Source: Planctomycetota bacterium | GTDB taxonomy: Bacteria > Planctomycetota > Phycisphaerae > Sedimentisphaerales > Anaerohalosphaeraceae | Direction of reading: 5' to 3' | NCBI GenBank assembly: GCA_003644175.1 | Contig: QNBS01000038.1 | Location: 1-11,694, forward strand | Length of the DNA stretch: 11,694 nt | Shown: one piece after another, positions 1 through 6,328 of the stretch | How positions within the stretch are numbered: the stretch's first letter is position 1 | Layout: the number at the start of each line of letters is the position of its first letter | Made by a program: the position numbers and the translations under genes | The notes under the pieces: generated by a model | Seen by the model: only the letters and a program-made list of their open reading frames with translations | The model's database searches: none | Told to the model about the DNA's origin: nothing

Positions 1-782
1 GAACCTCGCGTGCTCACGCCCCCGGAGGAACCTCCTCCACTCCGACCGGAGGATCCTGTGCCCTGACCGGCCTCTGCTGTACGCCCGCCGGAATCGGCGG
101 CGCCCTGACCGGAAGTTGCCGTGTCTTGCGTCTGCCGGGGAAGTCTCGGAAACGCCGCGAGAATCTTCCTGGCGACAAGACTGTCCTGGCGGCCCTGTTT
201 TTCCTCTACGGTCGCAAGAACAATCTCCACCATTTGTGGAAGCCTGTTCTGTTCGGCGGGCCATTCGGGGACCCACTCTTCGCCGTCGAAGTACCTCAAC
301 TCAAAACCGGCAATATTTTCCGCAATCGCCGTGAGCACGCCGCCGGGCAATTCTTCTTCGGCTTCTGTTCCCACTACCGGATAGAGCCTTCTCATGAGGA
401 CGCTCTTGCCCTCGTCCTCGGCCAGATAATACTGCACCTCGTGAACATCCCCTTCCGGCTCACTGCGCCGGGCGTTTGCAATCGAGACAATCCGCATGGT
501 AAGCGAGGTCATCATGTTTTCGTCGGTGTCGGCAAAAGCGCCCACAAACTTCATCGCGTTCGCCGATCCGTCGCGATAGACGTTGGCAAGATCGCTGCGG
601 ATCAATTCAACGGCGTATCTGAGTTCGTCGGCCGCGGCGATATTCGTATTCACCATCTCCCGTCCGGCTGTAACCGCACGCAGGGCGCCGACCGACACCA
701 GTGCGATAAACGCCCCGATGACCGACGCCACCATCACTTCGAGAAGCGTAAAACCTTTTTTGACCGTCCTCGATTTCATCAT
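1..782 (-). CDS. gspJ: Type II secretion minor pseudopilin GspJ (partial, C-terminus beyond the window)
   Basis: I translated this frame by hand: it is open from 782 to the window edge (260 codons, no stop). The N-terminus is a class III prepilin leader: a short basic stretch MMKSRTVKKG, then FTLLEVMVAS, with Gly10 before the cleavage point and Glu at +5, then a hydrophobic helix. The following 200 or so residues (motifs ELRYAVELIRSDLANVYRD, VQYYLAEDEGKSVLMRRLYP, FELRYFDGEEWVPEWP) match the GspJ pattern: a globular domain ending in a strand that precedes a basic segment. GspJ is a minor pseudopilin of the tip complex with GspI and GspK. The first ATG (782-780) overlaps the gspI stop as ATGA; the second ATG at 779 is better spaced from the AGGG just upstream, so either may be used. 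After about residue 215 the protein becomes a Gly/Ser/Ala/Thr-rich low-complexity tail still open at the window edge, longer than a usual GspJ of about 200 residues. Confidence 0.88.
   Translation of the reverse strand, partial: MMKSRTVKKGFTLLEVMVASVIGAFIALVSVGALRAVTAGREMVNTNIAAADELRYAVELIRSDLANVYRDGSANAMKFVGAFADTDENMMTSLTMRIVSIANARRSEPEGDVHEVQYYLAEDEGKSVLMRRLYPVVGTEAEEELPGGVLTAIAENIAGFELRYFDGEEWVPEWPAEQNRLPQMVEIVLATVEEKQGRQDSLVARKILAAFPRLPRQTQDTATSGQGAADSGGRTAEAGQGTGSSGRSGGGSSGGVSTRG
60..112. repeat. Two copies of an 11-bp direct repeat inside the gspJ tail
   Basis: The plus-strand word GCCCTGACCGG occurs at 60-70 and again at 102-112. The period is 42 bp, exactly 14 codons, so the repeat is in frame within the Gly/Ser-rich part of gspJ. 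This looks like a trace of internal duplication or slippage that lengthened the tail. Confidence 0.5.
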
Positions 783-1231
783 TGACCCTGTGTTTGTTCG
801 TTTGACCCTGCTTCTGTTTGTTCGGCAAGACCTTGTCCGTTGAACATTGTCGTAAGCGATATCTCGCGCAGTCGCGAGCCTTCGCCCCAGCCCACAATAA
901 TGTTTACGCTATAGAGATAATCGTTTTCCATGGGAGTTACCTGCACGTTCCAGTAATGGGTCGGCGCCCGGCCGCCTTCGCCCTCGAAGACGCCCGTCGT
1001 CCGGCCTGATTCGACAAACGCATCTATCCCCATGCAGTCTATCAAAGTAAGCTGCTTGTCCAGCAGGTCCCACGCCAATTCATTTTCGCGGTTAAGCTTC
1101 ACCCCGCGAAAACTATTCGTGCTGATTGCGGAAATCGCCACCACACCGCCGCTTAGCAGCACGGCGGCTACAATCGTCTCAACCAGGCTAAAAGCCCTTC
1201 TGCCGGAATATGCCTTCGATATTCTCATCAC
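779..1231 (-). CDS. gspI: Type II secretion minor pseudopilin GspI
   Basis: A 150-residue protein with a prepilin leader: GRRAFSLVETIVAAVLL, where the residue before the cleavage point is Ala13 rather than the usual Gly, Phe14 starts the mature protein and Glu18 is at +5. The C-terminal half contains a beta-hairpin-like stretch (YLYSVNIIVGWGEGSRLREISL) that fits the GspI family, where a conserved V-x-W-x-(D/G)-G hairpin is followed by an L-T-T strand. GspI nucleates the pseudopilus tip with GspJ and GspK in the periplasm after peptidase processing. The longest frame starts with GTG at 1231 and overlaps the gspH stop by 4 bp; an ATG directly after it at 1228 is the alternative. The stop overlaps the gspJ start as ATGA, so translation of H, I and J is probably coupled. 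Family members are often about 120-130 residues; the extra length is a polar Gln/Gly/Glu-rich C-terminal tail. Confidence 0.85.
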   Translation of the reverse strand: MMRISKAYSGRRAFSLVETIVAAVLLSGGVVAISAISTNSFRGVKLNRENELAWDLLDKQLTLIDCMGIDAFVESGRTTGVFEGEGGRAPTHYWNVQVTPMENDYLYSVNIIVGWGEGSRLREISLTTMFNGQGLAEQTEAGSNEQTQGQ

Positions 1232-1851
1232 TCCGCCATATCCAAATCCACTATCGCCACCGGCGTCTCATCGGCTTCGCCCAACCGCACCTGGGCCTTG
1301 CCCGTTGCGGCCGACACATACACTGTATAGTGATTCTTTCCGTCGCCAATCTGCACGGCGGCGGTATCGGCGGCGCCGTCGGGATAAAACACTATCGATT
1401 TCGATTCATCTTCGCTGCCGGTCTCGGCCTGTAAACTTGAAACAACCTTTATCTGCTCGAACGCCACTTCGCCGCCGAACTCCGTCGGCCTGGAATAGGC
1501 ATCCGAAACCAGTTTCACCGCAGTTTCTTCTTCGCTCGTCAAATCGGCGCCGCCCATTGTCAGGCAGAAAGACCTGCTTTCGGCGTCCAACATGAGCCTG
1601 CAATATGTCTGCCTCTCGACGGCAAGCAATCTGGCGTACTTTGCCGCCAGGTACACTCCCTTGGCGGCCTTTTCGACGAGCATCTTCCTGTAAGTCCCGT
1701 AAGCCAGACCGCCGGTCGCCGAAGCCATTAAAGCAATCAGGACGACAACAGCAAGCAACTCTATAAGAGTAAAGCCCGTCGCTGAGCTTCCGGCCGACGG
1801 CCTGTCGGCAGGCCGGACAAAACAACTGTTAATCGTTTGTGATGTCGGCAT
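1228..1851 (-). CDS. gspH: Type II secretion minor pseudopilin GspH
   Basis: A 207-residue protein with a class III prepilin signal TGFTLIELLAVVVLIALM: Gly26 before the cleavage point, Phe27 as mature residue 1, Glu31 at +5, then the transmembrane helix. The rest (ARLLAVERQTYCRLMLD, SIVFYPDGAADTAAVQI) matches the GspH pattern, with a strand containing F-x-P-D-G typical of this family. It sits directly after the major pseudopilin gene, the usual gspH position. Start: ATG at 1851 with GAAGG about 5 bases upstream, inside the 3' end of gspG, giving a 23-bp overlap. There is no in-frame ATG, GTG or TTG between this start and the cleavage site, so the 26-residue leader is forced. It is unusually long and lacks the cluster of basic residues next to the cleavage point. 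Part of it is encoded by a GC-rich palindromic repeat (1790-1816). Confidence 0.87.
   Translation of the reverse strand: MPTSQTINSCFVRPADRPSAGSSATGFTLIELLAVVVLIALMASATGGLAYGTYRKMLVEKAAKGVYLAAKYARLLAVERQTYCRLMLDAESRSFCLTMGGADLTSEEETAVKLVSDAYSRPTEFGGEVAFEQIKVVSSLQAETGSEDESKSIVFYPDGAADTAAVQIGDGKNHYTVYVSAATGKAQVRLGEADETPVAIVDLDMAE
1790..1816. repeat. GC-rich palindromic repeat inside the gspH leader coding region
   Basis: Two overlapping inverted repeats are visible on the plus strand. CGGCCTG (1798-1804) pairs with CAGGCCG (1809-1815) around the loop TCGG, a perfect 7-bp stem. GCCGAC (1793-1798) pairs with GTCGGC (1804-1809), and the outer CCGGCC/GGCCGG (1790-1795, 1811-1816) also pairs. In gspH it encodes the residues RPADRPSAG. 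The compact nested palindrome resembles the REP-like dispersed units of many bacterial genomes; whether other copies exist cannot be judged from this window. Confidence 0.55.
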
Positions 1852-2251
1852 TGTCGCCTTCGCCGCCCTCGACGCCGTCTGCGCCGTAGCTAATCAGTTC
1901 ATATTCCTTATCACCCAATTCACCCGATCCTGCGAAGTACAGATACGGATTTCCCCACGGGTCAATGAGTTCGCTTTCTTTACAATACCTGCCGGCCCAT
2001 TTGCCGTCCAGCTCGTCGGGCATTATAATAAGGGCCTCGAGCCCTTCGGCATCGGTGGGGAACCGGCCGCAGTGTACAAAAAACATTCCCAGCCCCTGCT
2101 CGATCAGGGCCATCTTGCTCCTGGCAATATCGTGCTTGGCCTTGCCCAGACCCTTGAAGATCTTCGGCGCCACAAATGCGGCAAGCAGGCCGATAATGAC
2201 GACCACGGTCAAAAGCTCAATAAGCGTAAAACCTTTTCGCTTCCTTCTCAT
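1829..2251 (-). CDS. gspG: Type II secretion major pseudopilin GspG
   Basis: A 140-residue protein with a textbook leader MRRKRKG followed by FTLIELLTVVVIIGLLAA: cleavage after Gly7, Phe8 as mature residue 1, Glu12 at +5. The globular part has the hallmarks of GspG: CGRFPTDAEGLEAL (about 61-74), ELIDPWGNPYLY (about 94-105) and the acidic loop SYGADGVEGGEGDNADI (about 121-137), which in characterised GspG proteins binds the calcium ion that stabilises the fibre. GspG is the main subunit of the periplasmic pseudopilus that pushes substrates through the secretin. Start: ATG at 2251 with AAAGGA 8 bases upstream. It lies 28 bp after the gspF stop and overlaps gspH by 23 bp. Length and motifs are normal for the family, making this the firmest anchor for calling the operon type II secretion rather than type IV pili. 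Confidence 0.95.
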   Translation of the reverse strand: MRRKRKGFTLIELLTVVVIIGLLAAFVAPKIFKGLGKAKHDIARSKMALIEQGLGMFFVHCGRFPTDAEGLEALIIMPDELDGKWAGRYCKESELIDPWGNPYLYFAGSGELGDKEYELISYGADGVEGGEGDNADITND

Positions 2252-2279
2252 TTTGAATTCCTTTCTTTATCGCGTTTTG

Positions 2280-3533
2280 TCAAGTTGCCCCGCCGATAGA
2301 CATTCCCATGATAGGCAAAAGCGTCGCTGCAATAATAAAACCGACCACCAGGGCGAGCAGCAGAATAAGAATCGCCGGAAAAACCGCCATAAACCGCGCG
2401 ACAGCCTGGTCGGCTTCGTCATCAAAGGTATCTGCGGCATTTAGCAGGAGTTCGTCGAGCTTGCCTGTCTGCTCGCCGATGGAAACAATCTGAACCAGCA
2501 GCGGCGGAAACAGTCCCGACTCTGCAAGAGGCTCGGCGAGAGGCTCGCCCGCTTTCACACGCGACGTAACCTCATCAATCGCCCTGCCCAATACTTCGTT
2601 GCCCAATGTGTCCCGTACGACGGCGAGGGCATGAAGTATTGTTATGCCGCATTCGGTAAGCGCGCCCAAAGTTCGCGCGAATCTGCCCACCGCTATCGTC
2701 TTGAGGACGGGACCGAGCATGGGTATCCTCAATTTGAAACCATCCCACATCAGTCTGCCCCCTGCCGTCCGCTTGAACTTGACGAACGCAAACACTGCAA
2801 GACCAAGTACGATCGCCACGAGCCATCCATACGCCACAAGGAAGTCGCTTGTCGCCATCAGCATCCGTGTGGGCAAAGGCAACAGCGCCGTTGGCGCGCT
2901 CATTGACTCAACAATCTTAGGCAATACCCTGGTGAGTACGATTATCACAGAAACGAAACCCACCCCCAGAACGAACAGCGGATAAGCGGCGGCATTTTTC
3001 ATGCTGGTCCTGATGCTTTCGTCTCTGGCGATCAGCCCGATAAGCTGTTTCATCGTCTTGTCGAGTATGCCTCCCGTCTCGCCGACCCGCACCATTGCCG
3101 AATACAGATTGCTGAATATCTCCGGTCGCTCGGCCATCGCGTCGGAAAGCGCTTTGCCCGAACTGACGTCGCCCGCCAGATGACCCAAAAGCTCCTTCAC
3201 CGCCGGTTTGTGCTGCTGGGCTTCGATGATCTCGATGGCGTTGAGGATCGGAAGACCCGCCCGCAGCGCCGCGCCCAACTGCGTCGTCATCTGAAGAAGG
3301 TCCTTGCTGCTAACTCTTGATCGCCTGAAACGTATTGACCTGATCGAATCGAGGACGCCGGCGGCGCCGGCGCCGGCGCCGCCGCGTGAGGACTCGGACT
3401 CTTCGAACATCTCCGATGCAAACAACCCTTTGGCGACAAGCTCCGCCACGGCGCTTCGCTGATCTACGGCGTTTATCACGCCGCTGACCGCCTCGCCCGA
3501 ACCGTTCACCGCATTGTATGTAAATTCCGCCAC
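2280..3533 (-). CDS. gspF: Type II secretion inner-membrane platform protein GspF
   Basis: A 417-residue polytopic membrane protein made of two T2SSF repeats (about 71-205 and 275-398). Three hydrophobic segments are visible, about 183-202, 233-252 and 382-405, the standard GspF/PilC topology. Conserved repeat motifs are present: LRAGLPILNAIEII with VGETGGILD in the first repeat, ECGITILHAL with IGEQTGKLDELL in the second. GspF sits in the inner membrane, contacts the GspE ATPase and is thought to transmit its motion to pseudopilin assembly. Start is GTG at 3533, five bases after the gspE stop; GGAAG lies a little far upstream, so translational coupling to gspE is likely. Residues about 51-58, between the N-terminal region and the first repeat, form a Gly/Ala run encoded by a GGCGCC microsatellite. 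PilC is the closest alternative, excluded by the gspG-J neighbours. Confidence 0.93.
   Translation of the reverse strand: MAEFTYNAVNGSGEAVSGVINAVDQRSAVAELVAKGLFASEMFEESESSRGGAGAGAAGVLDSIRSIRFRRSRVSSKDLLQMTTQLGAALRAGLPILNAIEIIEAQQHKPAVKELLGHLAGDVSSGKALSDAMAERPEIFSNLYSAMVRVGETGGILDKTMKQLIGLIARDESIRTSMKNAAAYPLFVLGVGFVSVIIVLTRVLPKIVESMSAPTALLPLPTRMLMATSDFLVAYGWLVAIVLGLAVFAFVKFKRTAGGRLMWDGFKLRIPMLGPVLKTIAVGRFARTLGALTECGITILHALAVVRDTLGNEVLGRAIDEVTSRVKAGEPLAEPLAESGLFPPLLVQIVSIGEQTGKLDELLLNAADTFDDEADQAVARFMAVFPAILILLLALVVGFIIAATLLPIMGMSIGGAT
3363..3380. repeat. GGCGCC hexanucleotide microsatellite in gspF
   Basis: Three perfect tandem copies of GGCGCC, flanked by further GC-only sequence from 3356 to 3386. 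It is in frame and encodes alternating Gly and Ala in the N-terminal linker of GspF. Gain or loss of one unit would add or remove two residues without breaking the frame. Confidence 0.7.
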
Positions 3534-3538
3534 CTGAC

Positions 3539-5263
3539 TTATTCTTCCATAACATACTCTTCATCTATGCCCTGAGTAACCCTGAGCACCTCCTCGGGCG
3601 TGGTTATTCCCTTGAGTATCTTTTCAATACCGTCGTGGCGCATGCACACGTGGTCCGCAGGCGCCGCTTTGAATATCTCTTCGGTCGTCGGTTTGGACGC
3701 GATCAATTTTCGAAGCGGCTCGGTTATCCTCAGCAGTTCAAATATGCCTGTCCTTCCCCGCATTCCGGTGTTGTTACACTCGTCGCAGCCTCTGCCGTGA
3801 TAAAGTACGGTGTCCGGCGAGATCGTAACAGAGTTGTTCAAGCTCTCCAGCAGACTCTCACTCGGCTTATAAGGCTCCCTGCACGACGGACATATCTTCC
3901 TGACAAGTCTCTGGGCAAGCACTCCCTCCAGCGAACTTGCCAGCAGGAAAGGCTCCACCCCCATATCGGTCAAACGCGTCACCGCCCCGGGTGCGTCGTT
4001 GGTGTGTAAGGTCGAAAAGACAAGGTGGCCCGTAAGCGCAGAGCGCACGGCGATCTCGGCGGTTTCCTTGTCGCGAATCTCGCCGACCATGACAATATCC
4101 GGGTCCTGCCTGACGATGTGCCGCAATCCCATGCTGAATGTCAAACCACGTCGCGGGTTGACGGGCATCTGAATGATCCCGTCAAGCTGATACTCCACCG
4201 GGTCCTCGATAGTGATAATCTTCTGACTCGGCGTATAAATTTTATTGAGAGATGCATATAAAGTAGTCGTCTTGCCGCTTCCGGTCGGACCCGTAACGAG
4301 CACCACCCCGTGAGCCTTGTTCAGACACTGGTTGAACCCAACCAATGTATGTTCGTTCATTCCCAGTTTATCGAGGCTGATCAGCGCAGCGCTCCTGTCG
4401 AGGATTCTCATGGTAATCGACTCGCCGAAGACAGTGGGAACTGTGGAGACACGAATATCGACCCTGCCCTTCTTGCCGGCAAATTCGATGTGCCCGTCCT
4501 GCGGAATAAACCGCTCGGCGATGTTCATGTTGGCCATGATCTTGACACGCGAGATAATCGCCGCCTGCAGCTTCTTGGGCGAAGAGGACTTCTCGATGAG
4601 CATGCCGTCGATGCGGTACTTGATCTTGACTTCCTTCTCGAACGGCTCGATGTGAACGTCGCTTGCCCTCGCCTCGACCGCCTCCAACAGGACGAGATTG
4701 ACGAGGTTGACCAGCGACGGCTCCCGCGCAAGCTCGTGCAGCCTGGCCGCGGTCAGTTCACCCGCTTCCAGGTCGCCGTTTTCCGGGAGCTTCGTTTCGT
4801 CCGGCGCAAGGTTCTCCAGCATCCGGGCGACGTTGCTGCCGTAGAACTTGAGAATCGCTCTCTCCATCTCGGCCGGGCTGCCGTACCGCCTGCGGATCGA
4901 GCATCCTGTAACAATCCGGACCTCTTCAATCGCCCGGGTCTCGAAAGGATCGGTCATCGCCAACATCAACTGCCCGTTTCGCCTTTCCATGGGCAGGATG
5001 CTGTACTTGCTGACTAATTCCGCCGGCACAAGATTTATCACGTCCGGCAGGATGGAAATGTCGTCCAGGTCGGCCGTTGCGATGCCCGCCTGATGAGCCA
5101 GCGTCTCATTGAGCTGTTTGCGGGTGATATATCCGCTGTCGAGCAGGATCCGGCCCAGTTTTTTGTTGGCTGTTTTCTGCTGCAACAAGGCACGTTCCAG
5201 GGCCGCATCGTCCAGATACGACCTTTCACAAAGCAATTCTCCCAGCATCTTCCTGTCCGACAC
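3539..5263 (-). CDS. gspE: Type II secretion assembly ATPase GspE
   Basis: A secretion ATPase of the GspE/PilB family. The N-terminal part (KMLGELLCERSYLDDAALE and a second related helical segment) is the MshEN/N1E-type domain. The C-terminal half has a Walker A motif GPTGSGKTT (about 325-333), an Asp box HIVRQDPDI, Walker B VMVGEIRD (about 391-398) and a His box GHLVFSTLHTNDA (about 412-424). Four cysteines in CPSC (about 458) and CDEC (about 493) form the zinc-binding C-domain element typical of GspE. It hydrolyses ATP in the cytoplasm to drive pseudopilus growth. The frame is open from a TTG at 5284 (581 residues). I prefer GTG at 5263 (574 residues) because GGAAGG lies 10 bases upstream; the ATG at 5248 is a third option. 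First gene of the operon, with a strong promoter at 5310-5338. Confidence 0.93.
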   Translation of the reverse strand: MSDRKMLGELLCERSYLDDAALERALLQQKTANKKLGRILLDSGYITRKQLNETLAHQAGIATADLDDISILPDVINLVPAELVSKYSILPMERRNGQLMLAMTDPFETRAIEEVRIVTGCSIRRRYGSPAEMERAILKFYGSNVARMLENLAPDETKLPENGDLEAGELTAARLHELAREPSLVNLVNLVLLEAVEARASDVHIEPFEKEVKIKYRIDGMLIEKSSSPKKLQAAIISRVKIMANMNIAERFIPQDGHIEFAGKKGRVDIRVSTVPTVFGESITMRILDRSAALISLDKLGMNEHTLVGFNQCLNKAHGVVLVTGPTGSGKTTTLYASLNKIYTPSQKIITIEDPVEYQLDGIIQMPVNPRRGLTFSMGLRHIVRQDPDIVMVGEIRDKETAEIAVRSALTGHLVFSTLHTNDAPGAVTRLTDMGVEPFLLASSLEGVLAQRLVRKICPSCREPYKPSESLLESLNNSVTISPDTVLYHGRGCDECNNTGMRGRTGIFELLRITEPLRKLIASKPTTEEIFKAAPADHVCMRHDGIEKILKGITTPEEVLRVTQGIDEEYVMEE

Positions 5264-5309
5264 TTTTCCCGTACCTTCCACCAAAAAATGAGGTTATGTA
5301 AAAACGACA

Positions 5310-5338
5310 ATTATACACCAAAAACGGTTGCAAGTCAA
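5310..5338 (-). promoter_or_regulatory. Sigma-70-type promoter of the gsp operon
   Basis: On the minus strand TTGACT (5338-5333) and a perfect TATAAT (5315-5310) are separated by exactly 17 bp. The expected transcription start is near 5303, about 20 bases before the TTG codon of gspE and about 40 before the preferred GTG. Five of six -35 bases and all -10 bases match consensus, so basal transcription should be high without an activator. Confidence 0.85.
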
Positions 5339-5396
5339 GAAAAACCTCTCATTCTGCGCACCAAACGAGCCCCAAAACCCGTTATATGATATAGAC

Positions 5397-5446
5397 GCCC
5401 CAAAAGCCTTTTTTGTTACAAGAAAATAAGATTTTGGGCTTTTTTT
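5397..5446 (+). terminator. Possible intrinsic terminator or bidirectional hairpin between the GAF gene and gspE
   Basis: On the plus strand GCCCCAAAA (5397-5405) can pair with TTTTGGGC (5432-5439), with one bulged C, and is followed by seven T (5440-5446). The inner part has further A/T pairing. The T run serves only a plus-strand transcript, for which there is no gene. Read on the minus strand, the stem lies after the GAF gene but lacks a U tract. Position fits separation of the GAF gene from the gsp operon; function is uncertain. Confidence 0.28.
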
Positions 5447-5535
5447 GCCGTTCTGAGCCGCATTAGCCTTCTTACCTTCCCTGGGATGTCAATAGAATGC
5501 CTTTTGGCGACAAGGATTGAGGGTTGCAGGGGCTG

Positions 5536-6171
5536 TCAGTGGGGTGCATTTGCGGGATTGATCGACTGGGCGACGGTGCCGATTGCATTGCACAGGCCCG
5601 GCGTAATCGCTGCGACTTTGGCTAATTCATCGGCGGTCAGTTCGTTGTCGACGGCGCGATAAATCAGAACAAAGCCATATACCCTGCCAAACCGGTTCAG
5701 CGGGATCCCTGCGGCGGAAATGTTGTTGAAGTCCTCTGGGTTCGGCGTCAGGCCCATCTCGAACATATCCTCAAGCCGGCATATCCGTCCACAGCGGCTT
5801 ATGTTCTTGACAACCTGTGTGCTGAAGCAGCTTTCCAGGCTTGCCGCATCGATCCGGATGGGGTGACGGCCGTCGGTGATATGCAGTTGGAAACTGTCTC
5901 CGTCAAGGAGAAAGACGGCAACATTCGATTCGTCCACAGCCGAGCCGATCATCTTGCCGGCGGCATCCAGAAGTGAAGACAGATCATTGCAGCCCAGGAT
6001 GGACTCGTAGAATGTTGCGCTGAACACCAGTGGTTTGAGTCGCTTGATGAAGTCTCCGTGCGCCGAAACCATATCGTTACACAGAATGTCTATTTTCTTC
6101 TCCTGGGCGTGCCTGCTCTTGTTCAATTCCCGGACAAGATTACACACCCTTTTGTATCTCGATTTATTCAA
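5536..6171 (-). CDS. GAF-like domain protein with N-terminal coiled coil, unknown function
   Basis: A soluble 211-residue protein with no signal peptide or membrane segment. Residues 1-48 are charged and helical (NLVRELNKSRHAQEKKIDIL), probably a coiled coil for dimerisation. From about 52 to 200 the pattern of ESILGCNDLSSLLDAAGKMI, SNVAVFLLDGDSFQLHI, then ISAAGIPLNRFGRVYGFVLI and a closing helix resembles a GAF fold; this is judged by pattern, not by search. No catalytic domain follows, so it could be a sensor or adaptor that acts on a partner. Start: TTG at 6171, supported by GGAGG 8 bases upstream; the next in-frame alternative is GTG at codon 9. It lies 157 bp after the hybrid kinase gene and 250 bp before gspE, same strand. 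It may partner the kinase or link signalling to secretion; neither is shown by the sequence. Several cysteines (10, 31, 61, 115, 127, 131, 194) are present without a clear metal motif. Confidence 0.75.
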   Translation of the reverse strand: MNKSRYKRVCNLVRELNKSRHAQEKKIDILCNDMVSAHGDFIKRLKPLVFSATFYESILGCNDLSSLLDAAGKMIGSAVDESNVAVFLLDGDSFQLHITDGRHPIRIDAASLESCFSTQVVKNISRCGRICRLEDMFEMGLTPNPEDFNNISAAGIPLNRFGRVYGFVLIYRAVDNELTADELAKVAAITPGLCNAIGTVAQSINPANAPH

Positions 6172-6183
6172 AAAAGCTCCCTC

Positions 6184-6190
6184 CAGAGCC
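6184..6190 (-). promoter_or_regulatory. Strong Shine-Dalgarno that supports a TTG start of the GAF gene
   Basis: On the minus strand the stretch CTGGAGGGAG precedes the TTG codon at 6171 with about 8 bases between GGAGG and the start. No ATG is available at a comparable distance, so this site decides the start. Confidence 0.6.
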
Positions 6191-6221
6191 GAATTCCTAT
6201 AAAGGTTCTACTATTGTATCG

Positions 6222-6313
6222 GTCTGCATGTGTGCGCTCTTAAGCAGCTTTTCGCCGGATTCGTGCATCGTTTGCACCCGCAAATCCGGACTTGGCGGCA
6301 TCAAACCGCAGAC
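6222..6313 (-). other. Intergenic inverted-repeat cluster, candidate structured RNA leader
   Basis: The spacer between the hybrid kinase and the GAF gene contains several inverted repeats. CCGGATT (6255-6261) pairs with AATCCGG (6283-6289), enclosing GTGCA (6263-6267) with TGCAC (6273-6277). GCGG (6295-6298) pairs with CCGC (6306-6309). GTCTGC (6222-6227) can pair with GCAGAC (6308-6313) to close the whole. TTTGC (6271-6275) with GCAAA (6280-6284) offers a competing hairpin. It may be the 3' end structure of the kinase mRNA or a 5' leader of the GAF gene. No U tract follows, so it is not a classical terminator, and I recognise no known riboswitch class. Confidence 0.35.
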
Positions 6314-6328
6314 GAAGGTCCTGTATAA

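Noticed and set aside
126..785. Plus-strand ORF of 219 codons
   Set aside because: It lies exactly opposite gspJ, whose prepilin leader and frame are clear; the plus-strand product is rich in Arg, His and Pro and has no family pattern.
1032..1595. Plus-strand ORF of 187 codons
   Set aside because: Antisense to gspI and gspH, extremely Arg/Pro/Ser-rich translation, no start signal of note.
4310..5017. Plus-strand ORF of 235 codons
   Set aside because: It is antisense to the conserved GspE sequence and its translation shows no recognisable domain.
3539..5284. Type IV pilus genes pilB/pilC instead of gspE/gspF
   Set aside because: The two families are similar, but the adjacent gspG with its DPWGNPY and acidic loop motifs and the minor pseudopilins H, I and J identify type II secretion.
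6213..6218. TACAAT as a -10 box for the GAF gene
   Set aside because: The best -35 candidate (TTAAGA) would need a 19-bp spacer and matches four of six bases, too weak to list as a promoter.
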